Part shown: positions 27,878 to 37,677 of the stretch, in pieces
How the letters are laid out: each line of letters begins with the position of its first letter
Numbering within the stretch: position 1 is the first letter of the stretch
Assembly (NCBI RefSeq): GCF_016924665.1
Contig: NZ_JAFFJT010000026.1
Coordinates: forward strand, 1-64,000
Source: Nocardioides sp. SYSU D00038
Lineage (GTDB): Bacteria > Actinomycetota > Actinomycetes > Propionibacteriales > Nocardioidaceae
DNA length: 64,000 nucleotides
Reading direction: 5' to 3'
Made by a program: the position numbers and the translations under genes
The notes under the pieces: generated by a model
Databases searched by the model: none
Seen by the model: the letters and a program-made list of their open reading frames with translations, nothing else
What the model was told of the DNA's origin: nothing

Positions 27878-28435
27878 TCAGACCTCGATCAGCTCGGCCT
27901 CCTTGTTCTTGAGCATCTCGTCGATGGCGTCGGTGTGGGCCTTGGTCATCGCGTCGAGCCGCTTCTCGGCGCCGGTGACGTCGTCCTTGCCGACCTCGCC
28001 GTCCTTCTCGAGCTTCTCCAGGCCCTGCTTGGCGGTGCGGCGCAGGTTGCGCACGGCGACCCGGCCGTCCTCGGCCTTGGCGCGGGCGACCTTGATGTAC
28101 TCCTTGCGGCGGTCCTCGGTCAGCTCGGGGAACACGCAGCGCAGCACCTTGCCGTCGTTGGACGGGTTGACGCCGAGGTCGGAGTCGCGGATCGCCTTCT
28201 CGACGTTCGCCATCGCCCCGATGTCGTAGGGCTGCACCAGGATGGTCCGGGCCTCCGGCGCGGTGAACGACGCCAGCTGCTGGAGCGGGGTCGGCGTGCC
28301 GTAGTAGTCGACCAGGATCTTGTTGAACATGCTGGGCTGGGCGCGGCCGGCGCGGATCGCGGCGAACTCCTCGCGCGTGGACTCCACCGACTTGGTCATC
28401 TTGCCGTCGGCCTCGTTGAGGATGTCGTTGATCAC
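27878..28435 (-). CDS. frr: Ribosome recycling factor
   Basis: 185 residues, the standard length. Cytoplasmic tRNA-mimic that splits post-termination ribosomes with EF-G. Seen: MTKSVESTREEFAAIRAGRAQPSMFNKI, VDYYGTPTPLQQLASFTAPEARTILVQPYD and KVLRCVFPELTEDRRKEYIKVA. Sixty bp downstream of pyrH. Confidence 0.98.
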   Translation of the reverse strand: MINDILNEADGKMTKSVESTREEFAAIRAGRAQPSMFNKILVDYYGTPTPLQQLASFTAPEARTILVQPYDIGAMANVEKAIRDSDLGVNPSNDGKVLRCVFPELTEDRRKEYIKVARAKAEDGRVAVRNLRRTAKQGLEKLEKDGEVGKDDVTGAEKRLDAMTKAHTDAIDEMLKNKEAELIEV

Positions 28436-28494
28436 GCCTGCTCCTGCGTCTCGTCGTGCTCGGTGGTGTGCTGCGGTGCTCTCGGGGGGGTGGG

Positions 28495-29208
28495 TCAGCC
28501 GGCGCTGACCCGCGTGCCGATCCTCTCACCCTGCACGACGCGCAGGATGTTGCCCTCGGGCTCCATCCCGAAGACGATCATCGGCAGCTTGTTCTCCCCG
28601 CAGAGGGCGAACGCGGTCTGGTCCATGATCCGCAGGCCGCGCTGGATCGCGTCGTCGTAGGTGAGCTCGTCGAACTTCGTGGCGGTCGGGTCGACCTTGG
28701 GGTCGGCGCTGTAGACGCCGTCGACGCCGCTCTTGGCGACCAGCACGACGTCGCACTTGCTCTCGAGCGCGCGCTGGACGGCGACGGTGTCGGTGGAGAA
28801 GAACGGCATGCCCATGCCGGCGCCGAAGATCACGACCCGGCCCTTCTCCATGTGGCGGATCGCCCGGCGCGGGATGTAGGGCTCGGCGACCTGGCCCATG
28901 GTGATCGCGGTCTGCACCCGGGTCTCCACCCCGAGCTTCTCCAGGAAGTCCTGGAGGGCCAGGCAGTTCATCACGATGCCGAGCATGCCCATGTAGTCGG
29001 CGCGCACCCGGTCCATGCCGCGCTGCTGGAGCTCGGCGCCGCGGAAGAAGTTGCCGCCGCCGGTCACCACGGCGACCTGCACGCCGGCGCGCGCGACGGC
29101 CGCGATCTCCTGGGCGATCTTCTGCACGACGTCGGGGTCGACGCCGACCTTGCCGCCCCCGAACACCTCGCCCGAGAGCTTGAGAAGGACGCGCTTGTAG
29201 GCGGTCAC
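28495..29208 (-). CDS. pyrH: UMP kinase
   Basis: 237 residues, GTG start. Amino-acid-kinase fold enzyme that phosphorylates UMP. N-terminal [62 protein letters not shown], and [13 protein letters not shown] are canonical. Part of the tsf-pyrH-frr-cdsA run; a 108-bp gap separates it from tsf. Confidence 0.98.
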   Translation of the reverse strand: MTAYKRVLLKLSGEVFGGGKVGVDPDVVQKIAQEIAAVARAGVQVAVVTGGGNFFRGAELQQRGMDRVRADYMGMLGIVMNCLALQDFLEKLGVETRVQTAITMGQVAEPYIPRRAIRHMEKGRVVIFGAGMGMPFFSTDTVAVQRALESKCDVVLVAKSGVDGVYSADPKVDPTATKFDELTYDDAIQRGLRIMDQTAFALCGENKLPMIVFGMEPEGNILRVVQGERIGTRVSAG

Positions 29209-29316
29209 ACCGGATCCCTTCGTGGCTGCCTCGGACGCGACGAGGCCGGTCCGATGTCCAGATGTGCTGTCATCGAACCGGCCTCCTCCGCTGGGTCTGT
29301 CAGGAACCTATCGCCC

Positions 29317-30126
29317 TCAGGCGCCGACCTCGAAACGCGCGAAGCGGGTCACGGTGGTGCCGGCGGCGTCGAGCACCTGCTTGACCGACTTCTTCGACTC
29401 GAAGACCGACTCCTGGTCGAGCAGCACGATCTCCTTGAAGAACGCGCCGATCCGGCCCTCGACGATCCGCTCGACGGCGGCCTCGGGCTTGCCCTCCTCG
29501 AGGGTCTTCTTGGTCAGCACGGCCTTCTCGGCCTCCACGACGTCGGCCGGGACCTGGTCGCTGGTGAGGAACTGCGCCTTGAGCGCGGCGGCCTGCTGCG
29601 CGGCCTGCTTGGCCGCGGCCTCGTCGCCCTCGTACTCGACGAGGACACCGAGGCTCGGGGGCAGGTCGGAGGCCTTCTTGTGCAGGTAGACCGTGGTGTT
29701 GCCGTCGAAGTACGCGACCTGGCCGAGCTCGATCTTCTCGCCGATCGTGATCGCCAGGTCCTGCACGACCTCGCCGACGGTCTTGTCGCCGAGCTGGACG
29801 GCCTTGAGCGCCTCGGCGTCGCCGATCTTGTTCGCGTCGGCCGCCTCGGCGATCTGCTGGGCGGCGGTCACGAACGCCTCGTTCTTGGCGACGAAGTCGG
29901 TCTCGGCCAGCAGGCTGACCAGAGCGTTGCCCGACGCGGCCACCAGGCCGGCCGAGGTCTCGCGCTCCGCGCCTCGGGCGGCGGCCTTGGCCGCGCCCTT
30001 GACCCGGAGCAGCTCGACGGCCTTGTCGAAGTCGCCGTCGGTCTCGTCGAGCGCCTTCTTGCAGTCCATCATGCCGGCCTGCGTCAGCTCACGGAGCTTC
30101 TTGACGTCGGCTGCGGTGTAAGCCAT
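29317..30126 (-). CDS. tsf: Elongation factor Ts
   Basis: 269 residues. Nucleotide exchange factor for EF-Tu. N-terminal UBA-type motif [19 protein letters not shown], then [23 protein letters not shown] and [14 protein letters not shown]. Follows rpsB by 35 bp, the usual co-transcribed pair. Confidence 0.98.
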   Translation of the reverse strand: MAYTAADVKKLRELTQAGMMDCKKALDETDGDFDKAVELLRVKGAAKAAARGAERETSAGLVAASGNALVSLLAETDFVAKNEAFVTAAQQIAEAADANKIGDAEALKAVQLGDKTVGEVVQDLAITIGEKIELGQVAYFDGNTTVYLHKKASDLPPSLGVLVEYEGDEAAAKQAAQQAAALKAQFLTSDQVPADVVEAEKAVLTKKTLEEGKPEAAVERIVEGRIGAFFKEIVLLDQESVFESKKSVKQVLDAAGTTVTRFARFEVGA

Positions 30127-30161
30127 GTGTCGTTGTCCTCTTCAGGTACGTCGGAGTGGGA

Positions 30162-31136
30162 TCAGGCCTCGGTCGTGGGCTCGTCGGCGGCCGCGGCGGG
30201 AGCCTCGGCAGCCTCCTCCGCAGGTGCCTCGGCGGCGGCCTCGACCGGAGCCTCGGTGGCGGCGTCGGCGGCAGCGGCGGCCTCGGGGGCCTCCGACGCG
30301 GCGCCGGTCGCCTCCGACGCGGGCGCGTCGGCCTCGGCGCCGGTGGCGGCCACGGCGGCCTGCTCGGCCTCGCCACCCAGGAGCTCGCGCTCCCACTCGG
30401 CCAGCGGCTCCTCGGCGGCCGGCGCGGCGCTGTCGGTGTTGCCACCGGAGCGGGCGATGAGGCCCTCGGCGACGGCGTCGGCGACCACGCGGGTCAGCAG
30501 CCCGACGGCGCGGATCGCGTCGTCGTTGCCCGGGATCGGGAAGTCGACCTCGTCGGGGTCGCAGTTGGTGTCCAGGATGCCGATGATCGGGATCCGCAGC
30601 TTGCGGGCCTCCTCGACCGCCAGGTGCTCCTTCTTGGTGTCCACGACCCAGACCGCGGCCGGGGTGCGACCCATCTCGCGGATGCCGCCGAGGGTCTTCT
30701 CCAGCTTGTCGCGCTCGCGCTTCATCTGGAGGAGCTCCTTCTTCGTGCGGCCGGAGCCGGCCACGTCGTCGAAGTTGACCTCGTCGAGCTCCTTGAGTCG
30801 GTTGATCCGCTGGTGCACGGTCTGGAAGTTGGTGAGCATGCCGCCGAGCCAGCGCTGGTTGACGTAGGGCATGCCGACGCGGGTCGCCTGCTCGGCGATC
30901 GCCTCCTGCGCCTGCTTCTTGGTGCCCACGAACATCACGGTGCCGCCCTTGGCGACGGTCTCCTTGATGAACGCGTACGAACGGTCGATGTAGGCCAGCG
31001 ACTGCTGCAGGTCGATGATGTAGATGCCGTTGCGCTCGGTCATGATGAAGCGCTTCATCTTGGGGTTCCAGCGACGGGTCTGGTGCCCGAAGTGGACGCC
31101 GCTCTCGAGGAGCTGGCGCATGGTCACGACTGCCAT
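30162..31136 (-). CDS. rpsB: 30S ribosomal protein S2 with long Ala/Glu-rich tail
   Basis: 324 residues from the ATG at 31136. Canonical core: [45 protein letters not shown], and [19 protein letters not shown]. After about residue 235 an acidic Ala/Glu/Pro-rich low-complexity tail of roughly 85 residues is added, longer than in Escherichia coli S2 (about 241 in total). Such tails occur in actinobacterial S2 proteins and are probably disordered on the ribosome surface. A GTG-free 5' region of about 400 bp separates it from the divergent M23 gene. Confidence 0.97.
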   Translation of the reverse strand: MAVVTMRQLLESGVHFGHQTRRWNPKMKRFIMTERNGIYIIDLQQSLAYIDRSYAFIKETVAKGGTVMFVGTKKQAQEAIAEQATRVGMPYVNQRWLGGMLTNFQTVHQRINRLKELDEVNFDDVAGSGRTKKELLQMKRERDKLEKTLGGIREMGRTPAAVWVVDTKKEHLAVEEARKLRIPIIGILDTNCDPDEVDFPIPGNDDAIRAVGLLTRVVADAVAEGLIARSGGNTDSAAPAAEEPLAEWERELLGGEAEQAAVAATGAEADAPASEATGAASEAPEAAAAADAATEAPVEAAAEAPAEEAAEAPAAAADEPTTEA

Positions 31137-31546
31137 GTGCGTGTCTTCTTCCCTGTGTGGACGCACGACCGTGTGCACGCCCTTGAACCAGGGCGCACCG
31201 GCCGGGTGTCCGGTCGTTTTCAGTTCCTGCGACCGACGGGTGCCGGTCGCCCTGACGCCTGCGCGCGACCCGACCCGGATCGCTCCGGGACCGAGGGTCG
31301 TCGCCCACGGGTGGCCGGGGCCTGGGGAGGCCCCGTCGCGGTCTGCGGACGTGCGAAGTCAGCCCCCGAGGGGACTGCGTCCGCCAGACTACGCGACCCC
31401 GCCCGTCCCGGGCCAATCCGCCCCGACCCGGCGAGGGGTCCGCGACCGGGCCGCCTCTCGTCCACAGGGCGGCCTCCGGCGCGCCCCCTCCCCAGGCCGG
31501 GCGACTCCGGCGGCGCCCGGCGGCGTCGCGGCCGATCGTGGAGGAC
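31137..31546. promoter_or_regulatory. Divergent promoter/5' leader region of rpsB
   Basis: A 410-bp gene-free stretch upstream of both rpsB and the M23 peptidase gene. It contains GC-rich small hairpins, such as CGGGGCC/GGCCCCG around 31316-31335. It must hold the rpsB-tsf promoter and a long 5' leader, consistent with autogenous S2 control, but I cannot match a defined S2-binding structure. Confidence 0.4.
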
Positions 31547-32245
31547 ATGTCCCCGCGTCCGTGCGCCCGACCGCCCGCCCGATCGCCCGCCCGTCCCCGC
31601 CCGTCCGCCGCGGCGCTGCTCTGCCTGGTGCTGGGGCTGGTGGGCCTGGTTGGGGGGCTGGTGCTCGTGGCCACGGCCCCGGCCCGGGCCGACACCGACC
31701 CGGTGGGCGTCTGGCCGCTGCTGCCGGTGCCCGAGGTGGTGCACGGCTTCGACCCGCCCGCGTCGCCGTACGGTCCCGGCCACCGCGGGGTCGACCTCGG
31801 CGGCCGTCCCGGCCAGGCGGTCCGCTCCGCGCTGCCCGGCACGGTGACCTTCGCCGGTCCGCTGGCCGGCCGCGGGGTGGTGGTGGTCTCCCACGGCCCT
31901 ACCCGCACCACCTACGAGCCAGTGGCTGCCGCGGTCGGGGTGGGCGACGCGGTGGCCGCCGGCGGCCACCTGGGGGCGCTCCAGCTGCCGGGGTCGCACT
32001 GCTTCCCCCGGGCCTGCCTCCACTGGGGCTGGATCGAGGGCGAGACCTACCTCGACCCGCTTCGCCTGGTGGGTGCGGGACCGGTGCGGCTGCTCCCCCT
32101 GTGGCGCGACCGGCCGGCGGCCCGGTCGGCGGCGGCATTCCCCTACCTGGGCCTGGTGCGGCTGGCGCTGACCGCGCTCGCGCTGCCCGGGCCGATCCCG
32201 GGACCGATCCCGGGGCCGGCTCAGGCCCGCGGGTGCGCCTGCTGA
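31547..32245 (+). CDS. Secreted M23/LytM-family peptidoglycan peptidase-like protein
   Basis: 232 residues. An N-terminal Arg/Pro-rich stretch and a hydrophobic signal (LLCLVLGLVGLVGGLVLVATA) are followed by a LytM domain. Metal ligands are visible in GPGHRGVDLGG (HxxxD) and the HxH-like CLHWGWIEG, where the first position is Leu rather than His, so the active site may be altered. Syntenic with Rv2891 next to rpsB in mycobacteria. Its 3' end overlaps the convergent xerC end by 25 bp. Confidence 0.8.
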   Translation: MSPRPCARPPARSPARPRPSAAALLCLVLGLVGLVGGLVLVATAPARADTDPVGVWPLLPVPEVVHGFDPPASPYGPGHRGVDLGGRPGQAVRSALPGTVTFAGPLAGRGVVVVSHGPTRTTYEPVAAAVGVGDAVAAGGHLGALQLPGSHCFPRACLHWGWIEGETYLDPLRLVGAGPVRLLPLWRDRPAARSAAAFPYLGLVRLALTALALPGPIPGPIPGPAQARGCAC

Positions 32246-33171
32246 TAGGCCCGCCGCAGCCGGTCGGTGGTGACGTGGGTGTAGAGCTGGGTGGTCGCGA
32301 GCGAGGCGTGGCCGAGCAGCTCCTGCACCGAGCGGAGGTCGGCACCTCCCTCCAGCAGGTGGGTCGCGGCCGTGTGCCGCAGGCCGTGCGGGCCGATGTC
32401 GGGGGCGCCCGGCACCTCCGCGATCCGGCGGTGCACCAGCTCGCGCACCGCCCGCGGGTCGATCCGGCGCCCGCGAGCGCCGAGGAACAGCGCCGCGCCG
32501 GCGCCCTCGGTCCGGAGCCGCGGCCGGCCGGTCTCGAGCCAGGCGTCGAGCGCCGCTGCCGCGGGCGCCCCGAACGGCACCGTGCGCTCCTTGCGGCCCT
32601 TGCCCAGCACCCGCACGACGTTGCGACCCCGGTCGACGTCGTCGACGTCCAGGCCGACCAGCTCCCCGACCCGGATGCCGGTGGCGTAGAGCAGCTCGAG
32701 CATCGCGACGTCGCGCAGCCCCACCGGGCTGCCGTCGTCGGCGAGCGCGGTCGCGGCCCGGATCAGGTCGGCGGCCTCGTCGGCGCGGAGCACCGGCGGC
32801 AGGGTGCGATGCGCCCTGGGCGAGCCCAGGCTGGCGCCGACGTCGTGGGGCATGCGCCCGCTGCGGGCCAGCCAGGCGGTGAACACCCGGGCGGCGGTGG
32901 CCCGGCGCGCGAGCGTGGTGCGCGACCGGCCCAGCGACTGCTGCTTGGCCAGCCAGGAGCGCAGCGAGCGCAGGTCGAGGGTGTCGACACCCGTGTGGCC
33001 GAGCCGGGCGGCGTGGTCGAGCATCCCGGCCACGTCACCCAGGTAGGCCCGCACCGTGTGCGCGGTGAGGTCGCGCTCGGAGGCGAGGTGGCGCTCGTAG
33101 TCGCCCAGCACCCGCGCCATCGGCTCGGGCAGCCCGGGGTCGGCCTCCTCGACCGGTGGGGTCTCGCTCAC
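32221..33171 (-). CDS. xerC: Tyrosine recombinase XerC
   Basis: About 316 residues from a GTG start. SAM-like N-terminal DNA-binding domain (RHLASERDLTAHTVRAYLGDV), then the catalytic domain with the Arg in LYATGIRVGELVGL, Lys in GKGRKERTVPFG, HxxR in HGLRHTAATHL, and the nucleophile Tyr in LATTQLYTHV. Resolves chromosome dimers at dif with XerD. Precedes the M23 gene end and follows dprA, as in other actinobacteria. Confidence 0.94.
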   Translation of the reverse strand: MSETPPVEEADPGLPEPMARVLGDYERHLASERDLTAHTVRAYLGDVAGMLDHAARLGHTGVDTLDLRSLRSWLAKQQSLGRSRTTLARRATAARVFTAWLARSGRMPHDVGASLGSPRAHRTLPPVLRADEAADLIRAATALADDGSPVGLRDVAMLELLYATGIRVGELVGLDVDDVDRGRNVVRVLGKGRKERTVPFGAPAAAALDAWLETGRPRLRTEGAGAALFLGARGRRIDPRAVRELVHRRIAEVPGAPDIGPHGLRHTAATHLLEGGADLRSVQELLGHASLATTQLYTHVTTDRLRRAYQQAHPRA

Positions 33172-33241
33172 CCTCCCAGCGTAGGGACGACCGCCGTGTG
33201 GCCGGGTCCGGCGCGCGGCACCGCGGCGAACGGGCCGGCGC

Positions 33242-34375
33242 TCAGGCCCGGGCCGCCTCGGCCAGCCGCCAGCCGGTCGGCACCGACTCCACCAGTCCCA
33301 TCCGCAGCAGCGCACCCAGCGCGGCTCGGACCTCGACCAGCCCCAGGCCGGCGGTGCGGGCGATCGAGTCGACCGGGGCGGGCGAGGCGACCGGCACCGC
33401 CTCGATCACCCGCTGCTGGCGGTGGTCGAGCCGGTCGCGCGGACGCTGCGGGCCCCGCGGCTCCTCGGCGAGCGCGTCGCCCGCTACCCCGGTGGCCTCG
33501 AGCACGTCGCGGCCGGACGTCACCAGCAGGGCCTCGCCGCTACGCACCAGGTGGTGGGCGCCCTGCGAGGTGACGCTGGTGACCGGTCCGGGCACGGCGA
33601 GCAGCGGCCGGTGCAGCCGGCTGGTCCACGTCGCGGTGTTGAGCGCCCCGCTGCGAGCGGCGGCCTCGACCACCACGGTGCCGCCGGCGAGCGCCGCGAT
33701 CACCCGGTTGCGGGAGAGGAACCGCAGCCGGGTGGGCGCGCAGCCCGGCGCCAGCTCGGAGACGACCGCCCCCTCGGCGGCGAGGTGGTCGAGAAGCGGT
33801 CGGTGAGGCGTGGGGTAGGGCCGGTCGACGCCGCACGCGAGCACGGCGACCGTGCGACCGCCCGCGGCCAGTGCGCCGCGGTGGGCGGCCACGTCGATGC
33901 CGAACGCCGCCCCGGAGACCACCACCCGGCCCGCGTGAGCCACCGACGCGGCGATCTCGGCCGCCACGTCGGCGCCGTAGGTCGTGGCGTTGCGCGACCC
34001 GACCACCGCGACCGCGCGGTCGAGCCGGTCGAGGCGCACCGGGCCGCGCACCCACAGACCCAGTGGCGCGCCGCCCACCCGCTGCACCGGCTCGGCGCGG
34101 TCGAGGTCGGCGAGGCAATCCGGCCACTCCTCGTCGCCGGGCACGACGTAGCGGATGCCGGCGCGCCCGGCCCGCTCGAGGAGCAGCTCCGGCTCGACCG
34201 AGGCGAGCCGGGTGGCCATCTCGCCGGCCAGCTCGAGGTTGGCCCCCTCGTCGGCCAGCAGCCGGCGCAGCCGGACCGCGCCGAGCTCGGCCACCAGCCC
34301 GGTGAGCCGCACGTCGCCGGGCTCGCCCAGCAGGCTGAGCGCCACCCGGGCGACGCGCTCGTCGTCCCGGCTCAT
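33242..34375 (-). CDS. dprA: DNA-processing protein DprA
   Basis: 377 residues. Rossmann-like core with AVVGSRNATTYGADVA, VVSGAAFGIDVAAHRGAL, VLACGVDRPYPTPHRPLL, FLSRNRVIAALAGGTVVVEAAARSGALNTA, and a C-terminal winged-helix-like segment (DRLDHRQQRVIEAV onward). DprA loads RecA on incoming single-stranded DNA. The start overlaps the comM stop (ATGA at 34372-34375), so it was translated from the comM transcript. The insertion in comM separates it from the upstream promoter, so it may now depend on a promoter in the element's left end. Confidence 0.94.
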   Translation of the reverse strand: MSRDDERVARVALSLLGEPGDVRLTGLVAELGAVRLRRLLADEGANLELAGEMATRLASVEPELLLERAGRAGIRYVVPGDEEWPDCLADLDRAEPVQRVGGAPLGLWVRGPVRLDRLDRAVAVVGSRNATTYGADVAAEIAASVAHAGRVVVSGAAFGIDVAAHRGALAAGGRTVAVLACGVDRPYPTPHRPLLDHLAAEGAVVSELAPGCAPTRLRFLSRNRVIAALAGGTVVVEAAARSGALNTATWTSRLHRPLLAVPGPVTSVTSQGAHHLVRSGEALLVTSGRDVLEATGVAGDALAEEPRGPQRPRDRLDHRQQRVIEAVPVASPAPVDSIARTAGLGLVEVRAALGALLRMGLVESVPTGWRLAEAARA

Positions 34376-35022
34376 CCGGCCCGCCGGCGCAGCGCGTCGA
34401 GCGTGAGCGACTGACCGTGCCGCAGGGCCAGCGCGGTCTCGACCTCGGCCAGGTCGGGTCGGTCGCGGCCGGCGAGGTCGGCCAGGGTCCAGGCGAGCCG
34501 CAGCACCCGCACCGCGCCGCGGGCCGTCAGTGACCCACCGAAGGTGTCGCTGTCGACGCGCCGCAGTGCCTGGTCGGTGGGCGGGTAGCGACGTCGCAGC
34601 ACCGGGCCCGGCACCTGCCCGTTGAGCCGCCAGCCCTCCCCGGCGTAGCGGGCCGCCTGGCGGGCGCGTGCGGCGGTGACGCGCTCGCGCACCGCGGCCG
34701 TCGGCTCCGGCGCGGCCCCCGGGGTGGCCTGGGCGTGCGGGGCGATCGGCGAGAGGTGCCGGGTGATGTCGATCCGGTCGGTGACCGGCCCCCGCACCCG
34801 CGACTGGTAGGCGCGGACGGCCCGGGCCGGGCACTTGCACCGGCTCTCGGAGGCGGCCGCCCGGTAGTCGCCGCAGGGGCACGGGTTGGCGGCCAGCACC
34901 ACCAGGCAGCGCGCCGGCAGCGTCACCGACTCCTCGGCCCTGGCGATGGTGATGTCACCGCTCTCGAGCGGCTGGCGCAGGGCGTCGATGAGGTCGGCAC
35001 GGAAGAGCGGGAACTCGTCCAT
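34372..35022 (-). pseudogene. comM: comM C-terminal fragment (YifB/Mg-chelatase-like), split by insertion
   Basis: 216 residues, beginning MDEFPLFRADLIDALRQPLESGD, the sequence that follows Walker B in ComM. It includes the Cys-rich NPCPCGDYRAAASESRCKCP insert and the C-terminal Mg-chelatase-type domain (ARAVRVLRLAWTLADL near the end). It is the distal half of the gene whose proximal half is at 54667-55623, on the far side of the integrated element. Its first Met is native and directly adjoins the attachment core. A truncated product from this ATG could be made but would lack Walker A. Confidence 0.95.
35017..35022. other. Left attachment junction (attL core)
   Basis: GTCCAT at the boundary between comM coding sequence (left) and element sequence beginning CCATTAGTTACGTTGG (right). 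The segment AGTTACGTT at 35028-35036 is the right arm of the reconstructed attP. On the minus strand the core reads ATGGAC, the Met-Asp codons of the ComM Walker B motif. Confidence 0.85.
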
Positions 35023-35050
35023 CCATTAGTTACGTTGGCACAATGCGAAT

Positions 35051-36460
35051 ATGAAGGCTGCCTATGCCCGAATTAGTGATGATGCCGACGCCTCAGGGCT
35101 GGGCGTGGGGCGACAGCTCAGAGACTGCCGCGGCTTGGCCGAGCTCCGTGGCTGGGAGGTCCGAGAGTACGTCGACAACGACCTATCAGCCTTCAAACGC
35201 GGGGTAAAGCGGCCCCAGTTCGAGACCATGCTGCGCGACCTGGCTAACGGGGTAGTTGACGGGGTCGTCGTCTACAACCTCGATCGACTCGCTCGTCAAC
35301 CCGTAGACCTTGAGCGCGTAATCGAGGTCTACGAGACCAACCCGGGACTCACCTTCGCCACGCTCGAGGGGGACATCAACCTCGCCAGCGACGACGGGCT
35401 GACGATGGCCCGGGTGATGGTGGCTTTCGCCAACAAGGCGTCGCTGGACACTGGCCGGCGTACGCGGCGCAAGCATCGCGAACTAGCTGAGGCCGGGCAA
35501 CCAGTTGGCCGCCGCACTTTCGGGTGGCAGTCGGATCTGCGAACCCTCGATCCGGCAGAGGCTCCGTTGGCTCGTCAGGCGGTGACGGAAGTCCTTGACG
35601 GCATCCCGCTAGCCCACGTCGTAAGGCGGTGGAACGACGCAGGCGTGACAACCACCACTGGCAACCGCTGGAGCAGCCAGACACTGCGGAAGTACCTCCA
35701 GAACCCGCGGCTCGTCGGCTTGCGCACGCATCGTGGCGAAGTGCTGCTCACCCCCACCGGAGAGCCAGTGCACGGTGCTTGGGAACCATTGATCGACGGG
35801 GAAACCTGGGAGCGCCTGTGTCTCCACTTCGAGGCTCGGAAGCTTTCAGAGCCCAGCGGAGCCCGACGAGGGGCCCGCAAGTACCTGCTGACTGGGTTAG
35901 TCCGCTGCGGGGTTTGCCACGGGCTGATGTTCGGCAGCAAGGCTCGAGAGGACGGCAGGTTCAACTACGTCTGCGACCGAACTGCGCAAGACGGACATCG
36001 TGTTGCCATCAGCGGCCACCCAACAGATCGAGCCGCCCTCAACCTCACCTTTCGCCGGCTGACTCTGCAGACCGAGATCAGTGGGCCGGAGCCTTGGGAT
36101 GGAGAAGACGCCTTGCGAGAGGTCAACGAACAGATCGCCGAACTCATGCGTGCATACGACGAACACGAACTACCGGGGCGGCTCGTGTTCCCTAGAGTCG
36201 CAGCGCTGGAGGCGCTGCGAGAGAAGGCCGCCAGGGATCGCGAGGCGTGGCTAGTTGCAACGACCGGCCCCCGCCTGGCCCCAGTGTCGGCCGACGAGTG
36301 GGCCAAGCTCGACCAAGTGGAACTCAGGGCGCGCTTGGATGCCACATGGCAAGCCATCTACGTTCGCCCTGTCACGCAGCGGACTGGACGCTTCGATCCC
36401 GAACGGCTTGATTTCGTCGAGAGAGAAACTCTGACATCTGGCGCCGCCCCTCAGGGCTGA
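35051..36460 (+). CDS. int: Large serine integrase
   Basis: 469 residues. Serine-recombinase catalytic domain at 1-140 with nucleophile Ser9 in AYARISDDADA, and arginines in GRQLRDC and LDRLARQPVDLE. The Recombinase domain runs from about 155 (GRRTFGWQSD ... RKYLQNPRLVGLRTHRG). A zinc ribbon starts at about 275 (RCGVCHG, then a later Cys in YVCDRT), followed by a coiled-coil region and C-terminal tail. It starts 28 bp from the attL core, reading away from comM. No Shine-Dalgarno is visible before its ATG, so it may be leaderless or expressed from a promoter formed at attP. It catalyses integration into comM; excision needs a partner not identified here. Confidence 0.96.
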   Translation: MKAAYARISDDADASGLGVGRQLRDCRGLAELRGWEVREYVDNDLSAFKRGVKRPQFETMLRDLANGVVDGVVVYNLDRLARQPVDLERVIEVYETNPGLTFATLEGDINLASDDGLTMARVMVAFANKASLDTGRRTRRKHRELAEAGQPVGRRTFGWQSDLRTLDPAEAPLARQAVTEVLDGIPLAHVVRRWNDAGVTTTTGNRWSSQTLRKYLQNPRLVGLRTHRGEVLLTPTGEPVHGAWEPLIDGETWERLCLHFEARKLSEPSGARRGARKYLLTGLVRCGVCHGLMFGSKAREDGRFNYVCDRTAQDGHRVAISGHPTDRAALNLTFRRLTLQTEISGPEPWDGEDALREVNEQIAELMRAYDEHELPGRLVFPRVAALEALREKAARDREAWLVATTGPRLAPVSADEWAKLDQVELRARLDATWQAIYVRPVTQRTGRFDPERLDFVERETLTSGAAPQG

Positions 36461-36568
36461 ATGGCGGCATGGCGGCCACTTTGGCCTCAATCCACCGTGC
36501 CTCTTCGACACTGACGGGAAACGGGTAGACCACGCCCTCGCATTCTCCGCGCTCTTCACAGTGTGAAG

Positions 36569-37438
36569 TCATGCGGCTGCGGCCAAGTGCGGCTCAACAT
36601 CCTGACGACGACGCAGTTCGACTACACAGCACGCGACTTCCGATCGCGGCCGCAGGTCGTTGGCCTGGGTCGCCAGCTTCTCGCAGGCGATAGCGAAGCG
36701 GCGGCCAACTGTCGCGTGGTTAACGCCAAGGAGCGTGCCCGCCTCCCGGTGTGTCAGGTCGAGAACGCCGACCAAGTAGGCCGCTTGTCGCTCACCATGG
36801 CTGAGGTCAGCTCGCGACCAAGCGGTCCGGATGTCCAGGGCCGGCCCTGAAGGCTCCCGGCCATTCTGGACCCACACAAAGACGTGATCGTCGAGCAACG
36901 GAAGAAGGTCTCGGACACGCTCTGCTGAATAAGTCCCACCTTCGCTGCGGTGCCGGCCTGGGCTCGACGTGACGGTCGCCTGAGCCAGGCCACCAACCTG
37001 ACCCGTGTGCTCGAGGAAGCTGGCTGTGCCGCCCCCGTTTTCCGCATCTAGGAGCGCGTCGAGGGAAAGGTGCGGGGCTGACGCAGGATCAGAGTCCTTC
37101 TTGGGCAATCGGCTCTTGTAGCGGTCGTACAGGTCCCGCAGTAGGCGGTACTGGAGCAACCTGTACGGTCCCAGCATTAACTCGCGCAGATCTGCGGTCC
37201 GGGAAGTGTCGAGGAACAGCTCCCAGGCCGTCTGCACGAGGTCGTCGCGGCTAAGCAGCACATCGCGATGCAAGTCGTTCTCATCGAGAAGCGCAGACAG
37301 GTTGATCTGATCCCCGGGACGAATGGCTCGGTCGACCGTGATGGCGAATTGGCGAGTCAGTTCAACAACCAGCGGCACTTCAAGCCCGTCCACCATCACG
37401 GTGAGCTGGTCTAGGTCATGCAGTAGTTCTTGGTGCAT
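36569..37438 (-). CDS. Sigma-70-like / HTH regulator of the element
   Basis: 289 residues from the ATG at 37438, which has GAAGGGGG upstream (an in-frame TTG 18 bp earlier is less likely). The first 200 residues are helical and charged without a recognised domain. Residues about 230-265 (SHGERQAAYLVGVLDLTHREAGTLLGVNHATVGRRFAIACEKLA) resemble sigma region 4 or another HTH. It is probably the element's transcription switch, transcribed toward the integrase. The ribosome site lies inside a small GGGGG/CCCCC self-complementary sequence that could mask it. Confidence 0.6.
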   Translation of the reverse strand: MHQELLHDLDQLTVMVDGLEVPLVVELTRQFAITVDRAIRPGDQINLSALLDENDLHRDVLLSRDDLVQTAWELFLDTSRTADLRELMLGPYRLLQYRLLRDLYDRYKSRLPKKDSDPASAPHLSLDALLDAENGGGTASFLEHTGQVGGLAQATVTSSPGRHRSEGGTYSAERVRDLLPLLDDHVFVWVQNGREPSGPALDIRTAWSRADLSHGERQAAYLVGVLDLTHREAGTLLGVNHATVGRRFAIACEKLATQANDLRPRSEVACCVVELRRRQDVEPHLAAAA

Positions 37439-37677
37439 TGGGGGGACCCCCTTCAAGCGCGCGACTTTAAGCGACGAGCAGGTTCCCGGAGGCGTGGATC
37501 GCTACGTGCGGGCGACCCGTCCGGGCAGTGGCTCGCCACCACCGTCGACAGGACTTGATTCTATGAGTCTGAGGGTCGCGCTGATGGCAGACCAGCACTG
37601 GAGCGCACCAAGAGCGGCTCTCTCAGCGACTATGTTTGTGAACCTCGGCGCGGGGAGTGACTGTCCTCATGCTCCCC

